DNA from: a bacterium
GTDB taxonomy: Bacteria; Patescibacteriota; Microgenomatia; UBA10105; UBA927
Direction: 5' to 3'
Assembly (NCBI GenBank): GCA_021817785.1
Contig: JAKAFY010000015.1
Location: forward strand, 1-40,729
DNA: 40,729 nt
Under the pieces are notes generated by a model. The model was not told the DNA's origin, made no database searches, and worked only from the letters and a program-made list of their open reading frames with translations. Positions 8,076 to 15,883 of the stretch are shown piece after piece; the first letter of the stretch is position 1; each line of letters starts with the position of its first letter. The translations under genes and the position numbers were made by a program.

Positions 8076-9136
8076 AGTGTAATAAGTACTTTTGGTGATT
8101 TTGAAAGGACCTCTGTGCCGTTCGCAGTTAAGCGTACCAAATCTTCGATGCGAATGCCATATTGTCCTTCGATATAGATGCCGGGTTCGACGGTGATTAC
8201 CATATCGGTTTTGAGTATTTCATCTTTCGTAGCACTCAATCTCGGCGCTTCGTGGATGGCAAGTCCTACGGCATGTCCCAGGCTATGTGGATAGGTGGGA
8301 AAGTCCGCTTCCGCGATGATTTCTTTGGCAGCTGCGTCCAGCGTCGCCCCGTGGCGCTCACCGTCTATGAGAAGCTCCATTGCTTTTTCATTTGCGGACA
8401 GCGTTGTTTCATAGGCCCGCACCCATTCGGGTTTGGGGGTCCCAAGAAAAACGACGCGCGTCATGTCTGCGCAATACCCGTTTACGCTGGCGCCAAAGTC
8501 CAAAAGGATGAGTGAGCCGTTGCGCAGCGGGCTATTGCCACGGGATTCATAATGCGGTTGGCTGCTGTGTTCGTTAAACGCGACAATGGGGGAGAAGGCG
8601 TTTCCTCCCGCTTTGACTTTGCAAAAACTTTCGATTTCCCATGCAAGTCGGGACTCCGTGACTCCCGGACGGATGCGTTTGCGTATATAACTAAAACACT
8701 GATCGGTAATTTTTGCCGCGAGCTTTATGTGTTCTATCTCGTCCTTCCGTTTGATCATGCGCTGTTCTTCTATGCGATTCCTGGTTGGTATAAAGGCCAC
8801 GTCAGTGAGGGTGTCTTTGAGTTTTGTAAATTCCGCCACCGTGAGATTGTCGTCCTCAAACCCGAGTTTTTTGATACCGAGCTTCGTGGTCAGATTCAGC
8901 ACTTCTTTGGAGAGGGGATTTTCGCGAGAGATTTGTATTACTTCCACGCCCTCCAGCGCTTTCGCCTGTTCGACGTAGAGCAAGTTCGTAAACAGATATT
9001 TCGTATCATTGGAAAGCAGGATGTAGCTTTCCCGTTCCTCGGGCGCTACGCCGATAAATCCGGTGAGATACCGGATATTTACCGGATTGGTTACCAATAG
9101 CGCATCGATATCGTGTAAAGAGTCCATATCGTTCAT
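8072..9136 (-). CDS. M24 family metallopeptidase (Xaa-Pro aminopeptidase/dipeptidase type)
   Basis: About 354 residues. N-terminal creatinase-like domain (DIDALLVTNPVNIRYLTGF) and C-terminal pita-bread catalytic domain. All five metal ligands are visible: LLDFGASVNGYCADMTR (two Asp), YPHSLGHAVGL (His), ITVEPG (Glu) and IRIEDLV (Glu). It removes N-terminal residues ahead of proline or cleaves Xaa-Pro dipeptides. The start is taken at ATG 9136, just after the hisE stop; ATG 9127 is equally possible. It sits inside the his operon and its stop overlaps the EamA start. It may feed peptide-derived amino acids into the pool; this is inference. Confidence 0.9.
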   Translation of the reverse strand: MNDMDSLHDIDALLVTNPVNIRYLTGFIGVAPEERESYILLSNDTKYLFTNLLYVEQAKALEGVEVIQISRENPLSKEVLNLTTKLGIKKLGFEDDNLTVAEFTKLKDTLTDVAFIPTRNRIEEQRMIKRKDEIEHIKLAAKITDQCFSYIRKRIRPGVTESRLAWEIESFCKVKAGGNAFSPIVAFNEHSSQPHYESRGNSPLRNGSLILLDFGASVNGYCADMTRVVFLGTPKPEWVRAYETTLSANEKAMELLIDGERHGATLDAAAKEIIAEADFPTYPHSLGHAVGLAIHEAPRLSATKDEILKTDMVITVEPGIYIEGQYGIRIEDLVRLTANGTEVLSKSPKVLITL

Positions 9137-9149
9137 TTTATCACGATGG

Positions 9150-9425
9150 TTACTTTCCTTTCCGCCTTTCCAGTTCATCGTAGATATCTTCGGGTGTGAG
9201 GCCCAACGCCGTAATCAGTACGGTCATGTGAAACAACAGATCCGCAAGTTCTTCTATCTGGCGGATCCGATCCGCATTTTTCGCCGCAATGACTACTTCG
9301 GTGGCTTCTTCCCCGATTTTTTGAATCAGCCGGTCGTTGTCGGACAATAATGCTGCCACGTACGAGCCCTTCGGTTTTTCCGATTGCCGGTTTTGTATGA
9401 TGGTAAACAATGCATCTATATTCAT
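9150..9425 (-). CDS. hisE: Phosphoribosyl-ATP pyrophosphatase
   Basis: 91 residues, a stand-alone HisE (step 2, PR-ATP to PR-AMP + PPi). The MazG-like helical signature is clear: KIGEEATEVVIAAKN (Glu cluster) and IEELADLLFHMTVLITALG with the metal-binding E..D pattern, then LTPEDIYDELERRKGK at the C-terminus. In many bacteria this domain is fused behind HisI; here it is separate, its ATG overlapping the hisI TGA (ATGA). The longer in-frame start at 9452 lies inside hisI and is not used. Confidence 0.95.
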   Translation of the reverse strand: MNIDALFTIIQNRQSEKPKGSYVAALLSDNDRLIQKIGEEATEVVIAAKNADRIRQIEELADLLFHMTVLITALGLTPEDIYDELERRKGK

Positions 9426-9748
9426 GCAATTTCCTCTCTTTCCGTAAAGCACGAGATACGCCCGGTGTGACAGGTGGGCCCCTTGGGATTCACCCGGACG
9501 AGTACCGCATCGCCATCGCAGTCCAGTGTCATGGACACAACCTGCAAAATATTTCCTGACGTTTCACCTTTTTGCCACAGTGTGCCCCTGCTTCTGCTCC
9601 AGAACCAGACAAGCTTCGTTTGCCGTGTCTTTGTGAATGCCTCGCGATTCATGTAGCCAAGCATGAGCACCATGCCCGTACGGTCATCCTGGATGATAGC
9701 CGGCACAATACCATTTCCCTTTGTAAAGTCTATGGTTTTTGCGTTCAT
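9422..9748 (-). CDS. hisI: Phosphoribosyl-AMP cyclohydrolase
   Basis: 108 residues; opens the adenine ring of PR-AMP (step 3). Diagnostic stretch: [20 protein letters not shown] and TGRISCF, holding the Mg-binding Asp set and the zinc cysteines. LGYMNREAF and [20 protein letters not shown] also match the family. Normal length for the monofunctional form. Overlaps hisF (start) and hisE (stop) by ATGA, indicating coupled translation. Confidence 0.96.
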   Translation of the reverse strand: MNAKTIDFTKGNGIVPAIIQDDRTGMVLMLGYMNREAFTKTRQTKLVWFWSRSRGTLWQKGETSGNILQVVSMTLDCDGDAVLVRVNPKGPTCHTGRISCFTEREEIA

Positions 9749-10509
9749 ATTGCCTCCCGTACGGACACGCCGCCTTGCGCAAGATATGTTTTGAGTTCCG
9801 GTATGGAAAGCTCATTGAAGTGGAAAAGGGATGCGGCGAGTGCCGCATCGGCTTCACCCTTTGTAAACACATCGAGAAAATCTTTTTTGGTACCGCCCCC
9901 GCCGGAGGCTATGATAGGTACATTGACCGCACGGGAAACCTGACGTGTGAGTTCCAGGTCAAAACCTTTTTTCGTGCCATCCTGATCGATACTCGTCAAA
10001 AGTATTTCTCCCGCCCCTCGCTCTGTTGCCTCTTTGGCCCAATCGATTGCCGATAATCCGGAATCTTTCGTTCCGCCGTTTATGAACACATTCCATCGGC
10101 GTGGAGCAATCTGCTTTGCATCGAGGGAAAGTACGACGCATTGACTCCCAAATGCATTGGCGCAGTCGTTGATAAGCGAAGGGTGTATGACGGCACCGGT
10201 GTTAACAGATACTTTATCTGCGCCGGCGCGAAGAATCATGCGCATATCAGATATGCTTCGGATTCCGCCTCCGACGGAAAAGGGGATTGTAATCTCTTTT
10301 GCGGTACGAGTGACCACGTCCAGAAGTATCGGCCGGTTTTCCGTCGTTGCTGTGATATCGAGAAACGTGAGTTCATCGGCCCCTTCGGCGTCGTATTTTT
10401 TTGCCAGGACAACAGGGTCTCCGGCGTCACGAAAATTGATAAATTGTATGCCTTTGACTACTTTTGCCTTCGTCATATCGAGACAGGGAATGATGCGTTT
10501 GGTAATCAT
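9745..10509 (-). CDS. hisF: Imidazole glycerol phosphate synthase, cyclase subunit
   Basis: 254 residues, a (beta/alpha)8 barrel. The catalytic aspartates are present: [16 protein letters not shown] (Asp11 equivalent) and VVLSLDAKQ (Asp130 equivalent). The phosphate-binding GGGIRS and ASGGGGT loops and [17 protein letters not shown] are all typical of HisF. It forms the synthase with HisH, encoded just upstream with an ATGA overlap; together they yield IGP and AICAR. Nothing suggests it also does the HisA reaction, and its sequence is ordinary HisF. Confidence 0.97.
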   Translation of the reverse strand: MITKRIIPCLDMTKAKVVKGIQFINFRDAGDPVVLAKKYDAEGADELTFLDITATTENRPILLDVVTRTAKEITIPFSVGGGIRSISDMRMILRAGADKVSVNTGAVIHPSLINDCANAFGSQCVVLSLDAKQIAPRRWNVFINGGTKDSGLSAIDWAKEATERGAGEILLTSIDQDGTKKGFDLELTRQVSRAVNVPIIASGGGGTKKDFLDVFTKGEADAALAASLFHFNELSIPELKTYLAQGGVSVREAI

Positions 10510-11117
10510 AGATATGCCTCCACAAAATTTTTTATAAACTGCATGCCTGCCGCTCCACTTTTTTCCGGGTGAAACTGGGTGGCCACCACGTTTTTTGCCG
10601 CTATCGCGCTAACAAATGATTCGTCGTACACTGTGGTGCCGATGACCACAGACGGATCATCCGGTGCACAGATATAGCTATTCACGAAATAGTATTCGCT
10701 GCCTTGCGGTATGCCGGCCCAAAGCGGATTGTCCGGTATAGCTTTTGGGTAATACACCTGGTTCCATCCGATTTGCGGCACCTTCACCGTCATACGAAAT
10801 CTACGAACGGATCCGCGCATAACGCCGAGACACAGCGTATTTCCCTCCTCACTTTGATCAAATAATACCTGCATGCCAAGACAAATTCCCAGAAACGACA
10901 CCCCAGCCGATATTTTTTCTCTCAGTACCGTGTCGAGTTTTTGATCTCGTAGATTTTTCATTCCTTCGCCGGCTGCGCCAACGCCTGGTAAAAGGAGGGC
11001 TTCAGCCCGTGAGATAACCTCAGGTTTTCCCGAAATGATATACGGCATGCTCAGCCTATCGAACAGATTTGCCAGACTTCCCAAATTGCCGACTCCGTAG
11101 TCAATGATTGTTATCAT
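10506..11117 (-). CDS. hisH: Imidazole glycerol phosphate synthase, glutaminase subunit
   Basis: 203 residues, class I glutamine amidotransferase. The nucleophile Cys lies in [13 protein letters not shown] and the His-Glu pair in TQFHPEKSG; the N-terminal [14 protein letters not shown] is the usual HisH opening. It releases ammonia for HisF. Start and stop both overlap neighbours by 4 nt (hisB upstream, hisF downstream). In the E. coli gene order hisA sits between hisH and hisF; here the two overlap directly and hisA is missing. Confidence 0.97.
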   Translation of the reverse strand: MITIIDYGVGNLGSLANLFDRLSMPYIISGKPEVISRAEALLLPGVGAAGEGMKNLRDQKLDTVLREKISAGVSFLGICLGMQVLFDQSEEGNTLCLGVMRGSVRRFRMTVKVPQIGWNQVYYPKAIPDNPLWAGIPQGSEYYFVNSYICAPDDPSVVIGTTVYDESFVSAIAAKNVVATQFHPEKSGAAGMQFIKNFVEAYL

Positions 11118-11707
11118 AAGCTTCCTTTCGTGGATGGGATCTCACCGCGACTCTCGCTGTCTTTTGCGACAGCCATCCGGCAGGCGCGGCCCATTGCCTT
11201 AAAAATCGCTTCGGCTTTGTGGTGATCATTGCGGCCGTTCTCGACTTTTATGTATACGTTTGCCCGCGCGTTTTGGGCAAACGCATCCCAGAAATCGTAG
11301 ACAAGCTCGCTTGAAAGATCGCCAATCCTCTCCCGCGTAAATGCGCAGTCAAACCGGAATGCGTAGCGACCAGAAAAATCTATCGCGACGGTCGCAAGCG
11401 CTTCATCCATAGGCAGGATGAAAAATCCGTACCGTGTGATGCCTTTTTTGTCCGCAAGTGCGGTTCCTATGGCTTGGCCAAGAACAATACCAATATCTTC
11501 AACCGTGTGGTGATCATCCACGTTCATATCCCCGGTAGCGGTGATATTCAGGTCAAAGCGTGCATTTTTCGTAAATGCCGTAAGCATGTGTGATAGAAAA
11601 CCAGTCGGAATCATCAACGTGCTAGAACCGGCCCCGTCCAGTGCAAGGCGAATGTCGATATCTGTCTCATTGGTTTTCCGTGTTATTTGTGCCGATCGGG
11701 TGTTCAT
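11114..11707 (-). CDS. hisB: Imidazoleglycerol-phosphate dehydratase
   Basis: 197 residues, the monofunctional dehydratase. Both metal-binding repeats are present: VDDHHTVEDIGIVLGQAIG and NDHHKAEAIFKAMGRACR. The N-terminus has the ITRKTNETDIDIRL type of opening. Converts IGP to imidazole acetol phosphate (step 7). The histidinol-phosphatase domain that is fused to this enzyme in enterobacteria is not here; it is instead on the C-terminus of the upstream HisC. Translationally coupled to both neighbours. Confidence 0.96.
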   Translation of the reverse strand: MNTRSAQITRKTNETDIDIRLALDGAGSSTLMIPTGFLSHMLTAFTKNARFDLNITATGDMNVDDHHTVEDIGIVLGQAIGTALADKKGITRYGFFILPMDEALATVAIDFSGRYAFRFDCAFTRERIGDLSSELVYDFWDAFAQNARANVYIKVENGRNDHHKAEAIFKAMGRACRMAVAKDSESRGEIPSTKGSL

Positions 11708-13272
11708 AGGTTCTCCTTTCGGAACGAGGCAAACGCAGCGTTCAGATTGCCGTTCGTATCCGTCCGGATATACCGGATGCCAAGATTTACTGCGAGTCCA
11801 GCGTCAGATGCACGATCGCCACATACAAACGACGCATCCCGGTCCATGTTCATCGTGGCAAGAAACGTATCAATAAGCGAAGTATTTGGCTTCCTGCAGG
11901 AACAGTTATCGTCCGGCATGTGCGGGCAAACGTATATTTTGCGGAAGATAACATCGGTTTTTTTCAGACGTGTAAGAAGCTCGCTCTGCACAGTAGTGAA
12001 ATTCGACCGGGGGTATCCTTTTGACCCCAGCCCGTCCTGGTTGGTCACCATGACTAGGATATATCCCGCGTTCGTCAGGCGTCGCAGTGTTTGCGTGACT
12101 CCGGGTAAAATGCGGAGTTCTTTCACAGAATTTATCTGATAGGTGTCCTGCGGTTCAAAGATAAGCGTTCCGTCTCGGTCGAATACTGCGACTTTTTTCG
12201 GTGTAAGCGATTTATTGCATACGGTACGCGCAAAAATTCGTATAAACCGTTTGGTTTCCGCTACTGTACCAATGCTTATCCGGAGGCAGTTTTCTATCCC
12301 GGGTTTGGATTGGCGGCGAACCAGAACACCATTTCTTCGCAGTGTTTCTTCTATTTGTACGGCGTTTGGTACGCGGATTAACAAAAAATTTGCGGCTGAG
12401 GGGTAAAACGGCACGGCGTTTTTCCGGAAAAACGCCTCCAGCATCGGCTTGGACTGCGTCATGACTTCCGTGGTATACGCACGCATGTCGGGAATATCTG
12501 AGAGCGCGGCGGTGGCGGCGATTGCGGCCAATAGATTTACGTCGTACGGGCCTTTGACTTTGGTAAGTTCGGCAATGAACACGGGATTTGCAAGTATGTA
12601 TCCGATCCGAAGCGCTGCCAGCCCGAATGCTTTTGAGAACGTGCGTGTGATGATAATATTTGGGTTTTGTGCAATCAAGGACACTGCGGTCACCCCGGAA
12701 AATTCCGCGTATGCTTCGTCGACGAGGATGACAGATCGTGGCGAGCGTGTGGCTATCCGTTTGATGTCGGAAACAGATACCAGGGTGCCCGTCGGATTAT
12801 TCGGATTACAGATGATGATAAGTTTCGGATTCCGGTCACACGCTGCGAGCACTTGATCGAGCGGATACGCCCCGGTACGGGTATCGTACGGCGGGGATAC
12901 GACCGACGCGCCAGCTATCTTTGCATACTGTGTGAACATGGAAAACGATGGTTCCGGGACTACAACCGTATCGCGCGCGCCCACAAACGTCCGGAATATG
13001 AGGCTTATCGCTTCATCTGACCCGTTCGTGATGAGGATATTCTCTTGGGGGGCCCCGGCATATCGGGCAAGTGCCATTTCTAGGGCTCCGTATTCCGGAT
13101 ACATCTGAAGTTTGCCCTGTATGGCTTCCATAAGCGCGGTCTTTACCCGTTTTGAAGGGAGAGCAGTACGCTCATTAAAGTCCAGGATAAGTCCCCGGTA
13201 CGAACGCCTGCCCGGAGGCGGCGCCGTATACGGCTTCATCGCTTGTATGTTGGGTAATGCACCGTTGTTCAT
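11704..13272 (-). CDS. hisC: Fused histidinol-phosphate aminotransferase / histidinol-phosphatase (HisC-HisN)
   Basis: 522 residues, two enzymes in one chain. Residues about 1-355 are a fold-type I aminotransferase: LILDFNERTALPSKRVK, YPEYGALEMALARY, CNPNNPTGT, VDEAYAEFSG, and the PLP lysine in TRTFSKAFGLAALRIGY at residue 214. After a short linker, residues about 360-522 are a HAD phosphatase of the HisB-N type: VFDRDGTLIFEP (Asp365, Asp367), MVTNQDGLGSKGYP, the zinc loop CPHMPDDNCSCRKPN and FVCGDRASD. The chain would carry histidinol-phosphate formation and its dephosphorylation (steps 8 and 9). The reading frame is continuous, with ATGA overlaps at both ends, so this is a true single gene. 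In enterobacteria the same phosphatase domain is fused to HisB. Confidence 0.95.
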   Translation of the reverse strand: MNNGALPNIQAMKPYTAPPPGRRSYRGLILDFNERTALPSKRVKTALMEAIQGKLQMYPEYGALEMALARYAGAPQENILITNGSDEAISLIFRTFVGARDTVVVPEPSFSMFTQYAKIAGASVVSPPYDTRTGAYPLDQVLAACDRNPKLIIICNPNNPTGTLVSVSDIKRIATRSPRSVILVDEAYAEFSGVTAVSLIAQNPNIIITRTFSKAFGLAALRIGYILANPVFIAELTKVKGPYDVNLLAAIAATAALSDIPDMRAYTTEVMTQSKPMLEAFFRKNAVPFYPSAANFLLIRVPNAVQIEETLRRNGVLVRRQSKPGIENCLRISIGTVAETKRFIRIFARTVCNKSLTPKKVAVFDRDGTLIFEPQDTYQINSVKELRILPGVTQTLRRLTNAGYILVMVTNQDGLGSKGYPRSNFTTVQSELLTRLKKTDVIFRKIYVCPHMPDDNCSCRKPNTSLIDTFLATMNMDRDASFVCGDRASDAGLAVNLGIRYIRTDTNGNLNAAFASFRKENL

Positions 13273-14564
13273 ATGTTTTTTTTAAACCGGATGGTTACGG
13301 AATTTTTGTGCGCCGGCAATTTCTCCGCGTCGGCAACCGTTTCTATTGTTTTTCTAATTGCTGATAATCCCTTTTTCGTACATTTCTGAACCTGCATCCA
13401 TTTGCCATAGGCATCCACCCCGAGCGGGGGATACATTTTGGCCATGCCGCCCGTCGGCAGGACATGATTGGCTCCCGTGGCGTAGTCCCCGGTCGCTTTT
13501 GCGGTCCAGGGACCTAAAAACACCGAACCGGCATTTTGTACACGGGCCACAAGCGTTTCGGGCCGGCTTGTCATAATTTCCAAGTGCTCCGGCGCATACC
13601 GATTGGTAAATGCAATGGCATCATCAATCGTCGGAACGACGGCAAACAGACCATACGTTTCAAGAGATTTTCTTGCGCGATCGCCCGTCGGGAGTGCCGC
13701 AAGCTGCTTTTCGATTTCTGCAATCGTTTGTTCAGCGATTGTTCGGGATGTCGTGATGAGCACGCACGCAGAATCTTCGCCGTGTTCGCCGTCTGCTAAA
13801 AGATCGGCAGCGATATAGGACGGATTTGCCGTTTCGTCGGCGATAATGAATATTTCCGAAGGACCTGCCGGCATGTCAATGCTTACGGTAGACAATGCCG
13901 CCATTTTGGCCGCCGTTACCGACGCATTACCAGCTCCGAAAATTTTATAAACCTTCGGAATCGTCTGTGTGCCATAACACATGGCGGCAATCGCCTCTGC
14001 GCCGCCGACTTTAAACATGTCTGTGATTCCGACCATATCGGCAGCGACCAGTGTTGCTGCCGGAATAGCGCCATCTGCGCGCGGCGGCGAACACATAACG
14101 ATGTTTTTGCAGCCTGCGATGTTTGCCGGGATGGCTGTCATGAGGACAGAAGAGGGATATATAGCCTTGCCGCCCGGTATATAAAGTCCTACCGTGTTTA
14201 TGGCACGCCACTCTCGCCAGACGGTGATGCCGCGCTCTGTGATGACAACGGTATCTTTTTTTCTGGGCAGCTGTGCGCGCTGGACTGCTGTAATATTTTG
14301 TATCATTTGCCGAAGGGAACGGATGAGTTGTGGTGTCACTTTCCGGTATGCCTGTTGAATTTCCCTGCGATTGACCCGGATTGAGGCATATGCACTGCCG
14401 TAGCGTTTTGTGTATTTCTCCCATACCGCGTCATCTCCATTTTTCCGTACGGATTCCATGGCGGAAAGAACAGACGGCATAATCTTGGTATCCCGCCCAG
14501 CTGACCTGTTGACGATGCGTTGGTAATCTGCTGCAGTAAGTTCTGATAGGTTTATGGGTTTCAT
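13269..14564 (-). CDS. hisD: Histidinol dehydrogenase
   Basis: 431 residues; NAD-dependent oxidation of histidinol to histidine. Family marks: LYIPGGKAIYPSSVLMTAIP, ICGAGNASVT-like segment (KIFGAGNASVTAAK), MPAGPSEIFIIADE, GEHGEDSACVLIT with a zinc-site His, YAPEHLEI, TGANHVLPTGG and AHKNSVTIRF with the C-terminal His ligand. The zinc ligand that is Gln in E. coli HisD (SQAEH) is Asp here (ADGEH), a conservative change for a metal site. It starts 3 nt after hisG ends and overlaps hisC-hisN by ATGA. Confidence 0.96.
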   Translation of the reverse strand: MKPINLSELTAADYQRIVNRSAGRDTKIMPSVLSAMESVRKNGDDAVWEKYTKRYGSAYASIRVNRREIQQAYRKVTPQLIRSLRQMIQNITAVQRAQLPRKKDTVVITERGITVWREWRAINTVGLYIPGGKAIYPSSVLMTAIPANIAGCKNIVMCSPPRADGAIPAATLVAADMVGITDMFKVGGAEAIAAMCYGTQTIPKVYKIFGAGNASVTAAKMAALSTVSIDMPAGPSEIFIIADETANPSYIAADLLADGEHGEDSACVLITTSRTIAEQTIAEIEKQLAALPTGDRARKSLETYGLFAVVPTIDDAIAFTNRYAPEHLEIMTSRPETLVARVQNAGSVFLGPWTAKATGDYATGANHVLPTGGMAKMYPPLGVDAYGKWMQVQKCTKKGLSAIRKTIETVADAEKLPAHKNSVTIRFKKNI

Positions 14565-14567
14565 AGG

Positions 14568-15431
14568 CTATAAAATACTATTTTCTATCGGCATAAGCCG
14601 TATGTTTGTTGCGCCCAACGCACGGAGCCGTCCGAGCATACTCCAGAATGCTTCTTCGTTTACCACTCCCTCCAACGTGCTGTCTGTCGTTTGCGCTTGG
14701 CTTGCTCGTGGCGTGAGCGATGGAATAATTTTTTTAAGCTTTTGGGAAGCAGCCTGTGGGGCGGTAAAGATGATAAATTTGCAGTTTTTTGCGGAAAGGA
14801 CGCTCTTGAAACGTGTCACGAGTTCCCGGATACGCTGGCTGCTTCGGTTGGCCCGGATGGACTGGGTATTGGCGATAAGCACCGCCTCTGAACGATAAAT
14901 AGGAGTAAGCAGCCGTAGGTCGTTTACCAGAAGCGTGCTACCTGATGAGACGAGGTCTACGATTGCCGATGCGGCTCCCAAAGATGGCATGACTTCAACC
15001 GATCCTTCGATGGGTATAATGGTTACGTTTATATTTTGTTCGCGGAAAAATCGTGCAGCGGATTTGGGATAGGACGTTGCTATGATTTTGCCTGCAAGAT
15101 CGGATACGGAAGAAACAGATGATTCTTTCGGGACAGAAACGGCGAGTGTGCAGAACCCATAACGGAGGTTTAACAGTTTTTTAACTTCGGCTCGCTTTTC
15201 GTTGAGGACGTTTTGTCCGAGTATACCAATATCGACCGTACCGGTAGCTACAAGACTTGGAATATCATCATCACGGACATAGACGATATTCATCGGAAAA
15301 TTCCGGCACGCCGAAAACAGCTTTCGGCCGTAGCTTTCGAACTCCAAGCCGGAAGCACGCAAGAGCCCAAGCGTTTCTTCTGTAAGACGCCCATCTTTTT
15401 GGACAGCTAGTCGTAGTGTATTTGTTTTCAT
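14568..15431 (-). CDS. hisG: ATP phosphoribosyltransferase, long form (HisG-L)
   Basis: 287 residues; first, committed step (ATP + PRPP to PR-ATP). Catalytic core with LRLAVQKDGRLTEETLGLL, GTVDIGILGQNVL, and the PRPP loop around VEVMPSLGAASAIVDLVSSG. The last about 80 residues (from FIIFTAPQ to LRALGATNIRLMPIENSIL) form the PII-like regulatory domain of the long form, which binds histidine for feedback inhibition and does not need HisZ. The ATG at 15431 is chosen because AAGGA lies 8 nt upstream; the GTG at 15437 is too close. It is the first gene of the operon, immediately behind a tRNA-His-like element. Confidence 0.95.
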   Translation of the reverse strand: MKTNTLRLAVQKDGRLTEETLGLLRASGLEFESYGRKLFSACRNFPMNIVYVRDDDIPSLVATGTVDIGILGQNVLNEKRAEVKKLLNLRYGFCTLAVSVPKESSVSSVSDLAGKIIATSYPKSAARFFREQNINVTIIPIEGSVEVMPSLGAASAIVDLVSSGSTLLVNDLRLLTPIYRSEAVLIANTQSIRANRSSQRIRELVTRFKSVLSAKNCKFIIFTAPQAASQKLKKIIPSLTPRASQAQTTDSTLEGVVNEEAFWSMLGRLRALGATNIRLMPIENSIL

Positions 15432-15443
15432 ATTCACATTCCT

Positions 15444-15519
15444 TGGGGTGACTGACGGGTAACGCTCCCGCTACTTCCTGCTCCACAGGCAGGCGCTCTG
15501 CTATTGAGCTACAGTCACC
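15444..15519 (-). tRNA. tRNA-His(GTG)-like element in the hisG leader (tRNA gene or mRNA tRNA mimic)
   Basis: Read on the minus strand this folds as a full tRNA of 76 nt: G-1, a 7-bp Watson-Crick acceptor stem (GTGACTG/CAGTCAC), T8A9, D-stem GCTC/GAGC with a 7-nt loop, anticodon stem CCTGC/GCAGG with loop CTGTGGA (T33, anticodon GTG, G37), a 5-nt variable loop, T-stem GCGGG/CCCGT with 7-nt loop, C73 and encoded CCA. G-1:C73 and GTG are the main identity elements for HisRS. Unusual: the T-loop is AGCGTTA instead of TTCRANY, and the D-loop AATAGCA lacks GG. The final A of CCA is the first A of the AAGGA hisG ribosome binding site. It may be a tRNA with a strange elbow or a mimic used for regulation. 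By contrast, tRNA-Leu at 19715 has no encoded CCA. Confidence 0.6.
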
Positions 15520-15589
15520 AATACTATTCGTTCCTGCGAACGGAGAAGGGGATAATGGTAGAAACGTAAAGATGCTTAGAGGCTTAGTT

Positions 15590-15597
15590 CAAGGAAT
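15590..15597 (-). promoter_or_regulatory. Possible anti-Shine-Dalgarno segment in the his leader
   Basis: The leader RNA carries ATTCCTTG here, exactly complementary over 8 nt to CAAGGAAT at 15438-15445, which is the hisG ribosome binding site plus the last two bases (CA) of the tRNA-like CCA. Pairing would hide the site and would compete with folding of the tRNA-like 3' end. Confidence 0.35.
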
Positions 15598-15623
15598 TAT
15601 CACTTTCGCCGCGCGCGGGATGG

Positions 15624-15710
15624 TTAGCGGCTATGATGGTACGAAAAAGGAGCCACAGGAGTAGTGGTAGGTGATAACGACGAGGTACGGATGGTAGCGT
15701 TGTATTTCAT
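15624..15710 (-). CDS. Possible 28-residue leader peptide of the his operon
   Basis: An ATG about 30 nt behind the predicted transcription start opens 28 codons ending Tyr-His-His-Ser-Arg-stop. Two adjacent His codons near the end are what a his attenuator would use. The stop region (AGCCGCTAA) can pair with GCGGC 14 nt further on. Against it: no Shine-Dalgarno, and an open frame this short is common by chance. Confidence 0.28.
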   Translation of the reverse strand: MKYNATIRTSSLSPTTTPVAPFSYHHSR

Positions 15711-15748
15711 AGTCTTGATCGATAATCCCAATATGGCATTATGACAGT

Positions 15749-15777
15749 ATGTTAACATGATGACATATCTGTGTCAA
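15749..15777 (-). promoter_or_regulatory. his operon promoter with palindromic operator
   Basis: On the minus strand, TTGACA (15777-15772), 17-nt spacer, TAACAT (15754-15749). The perfect 10-bp palindrome ATGTTAACAT (15749-15758) covers the -10, and TGACA direct repeats flank it. A repressor bound here would block RNA polymerase; the HisR/YerC-like protein encoded just upstream is the natural candidate. The leader from here to hisG is about 300 nt and, besides the items listed separately, holds a CGTTC-GCAG-GAACG hairpin (about 15527-15540). Confidence 0.65.
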
Positions 15778-15883
15778 GAGGGATATACAGGAGAGCACAA
15801 CGGAAGGATTATAAAAAGTAAGAATTGCGCCTCACACAGTGTTTTGTGCGCTTGAATCGGGGAGACCCATGAACGTCTGGATT

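Noticed and set aside
15520-15742. T-box riboswitch in the his leader
   Set aside because: No AGGGTGGNACCGCG-type T-box sequence is seen; the tRNA-like part is part of the leader itself rather than a ligand site.
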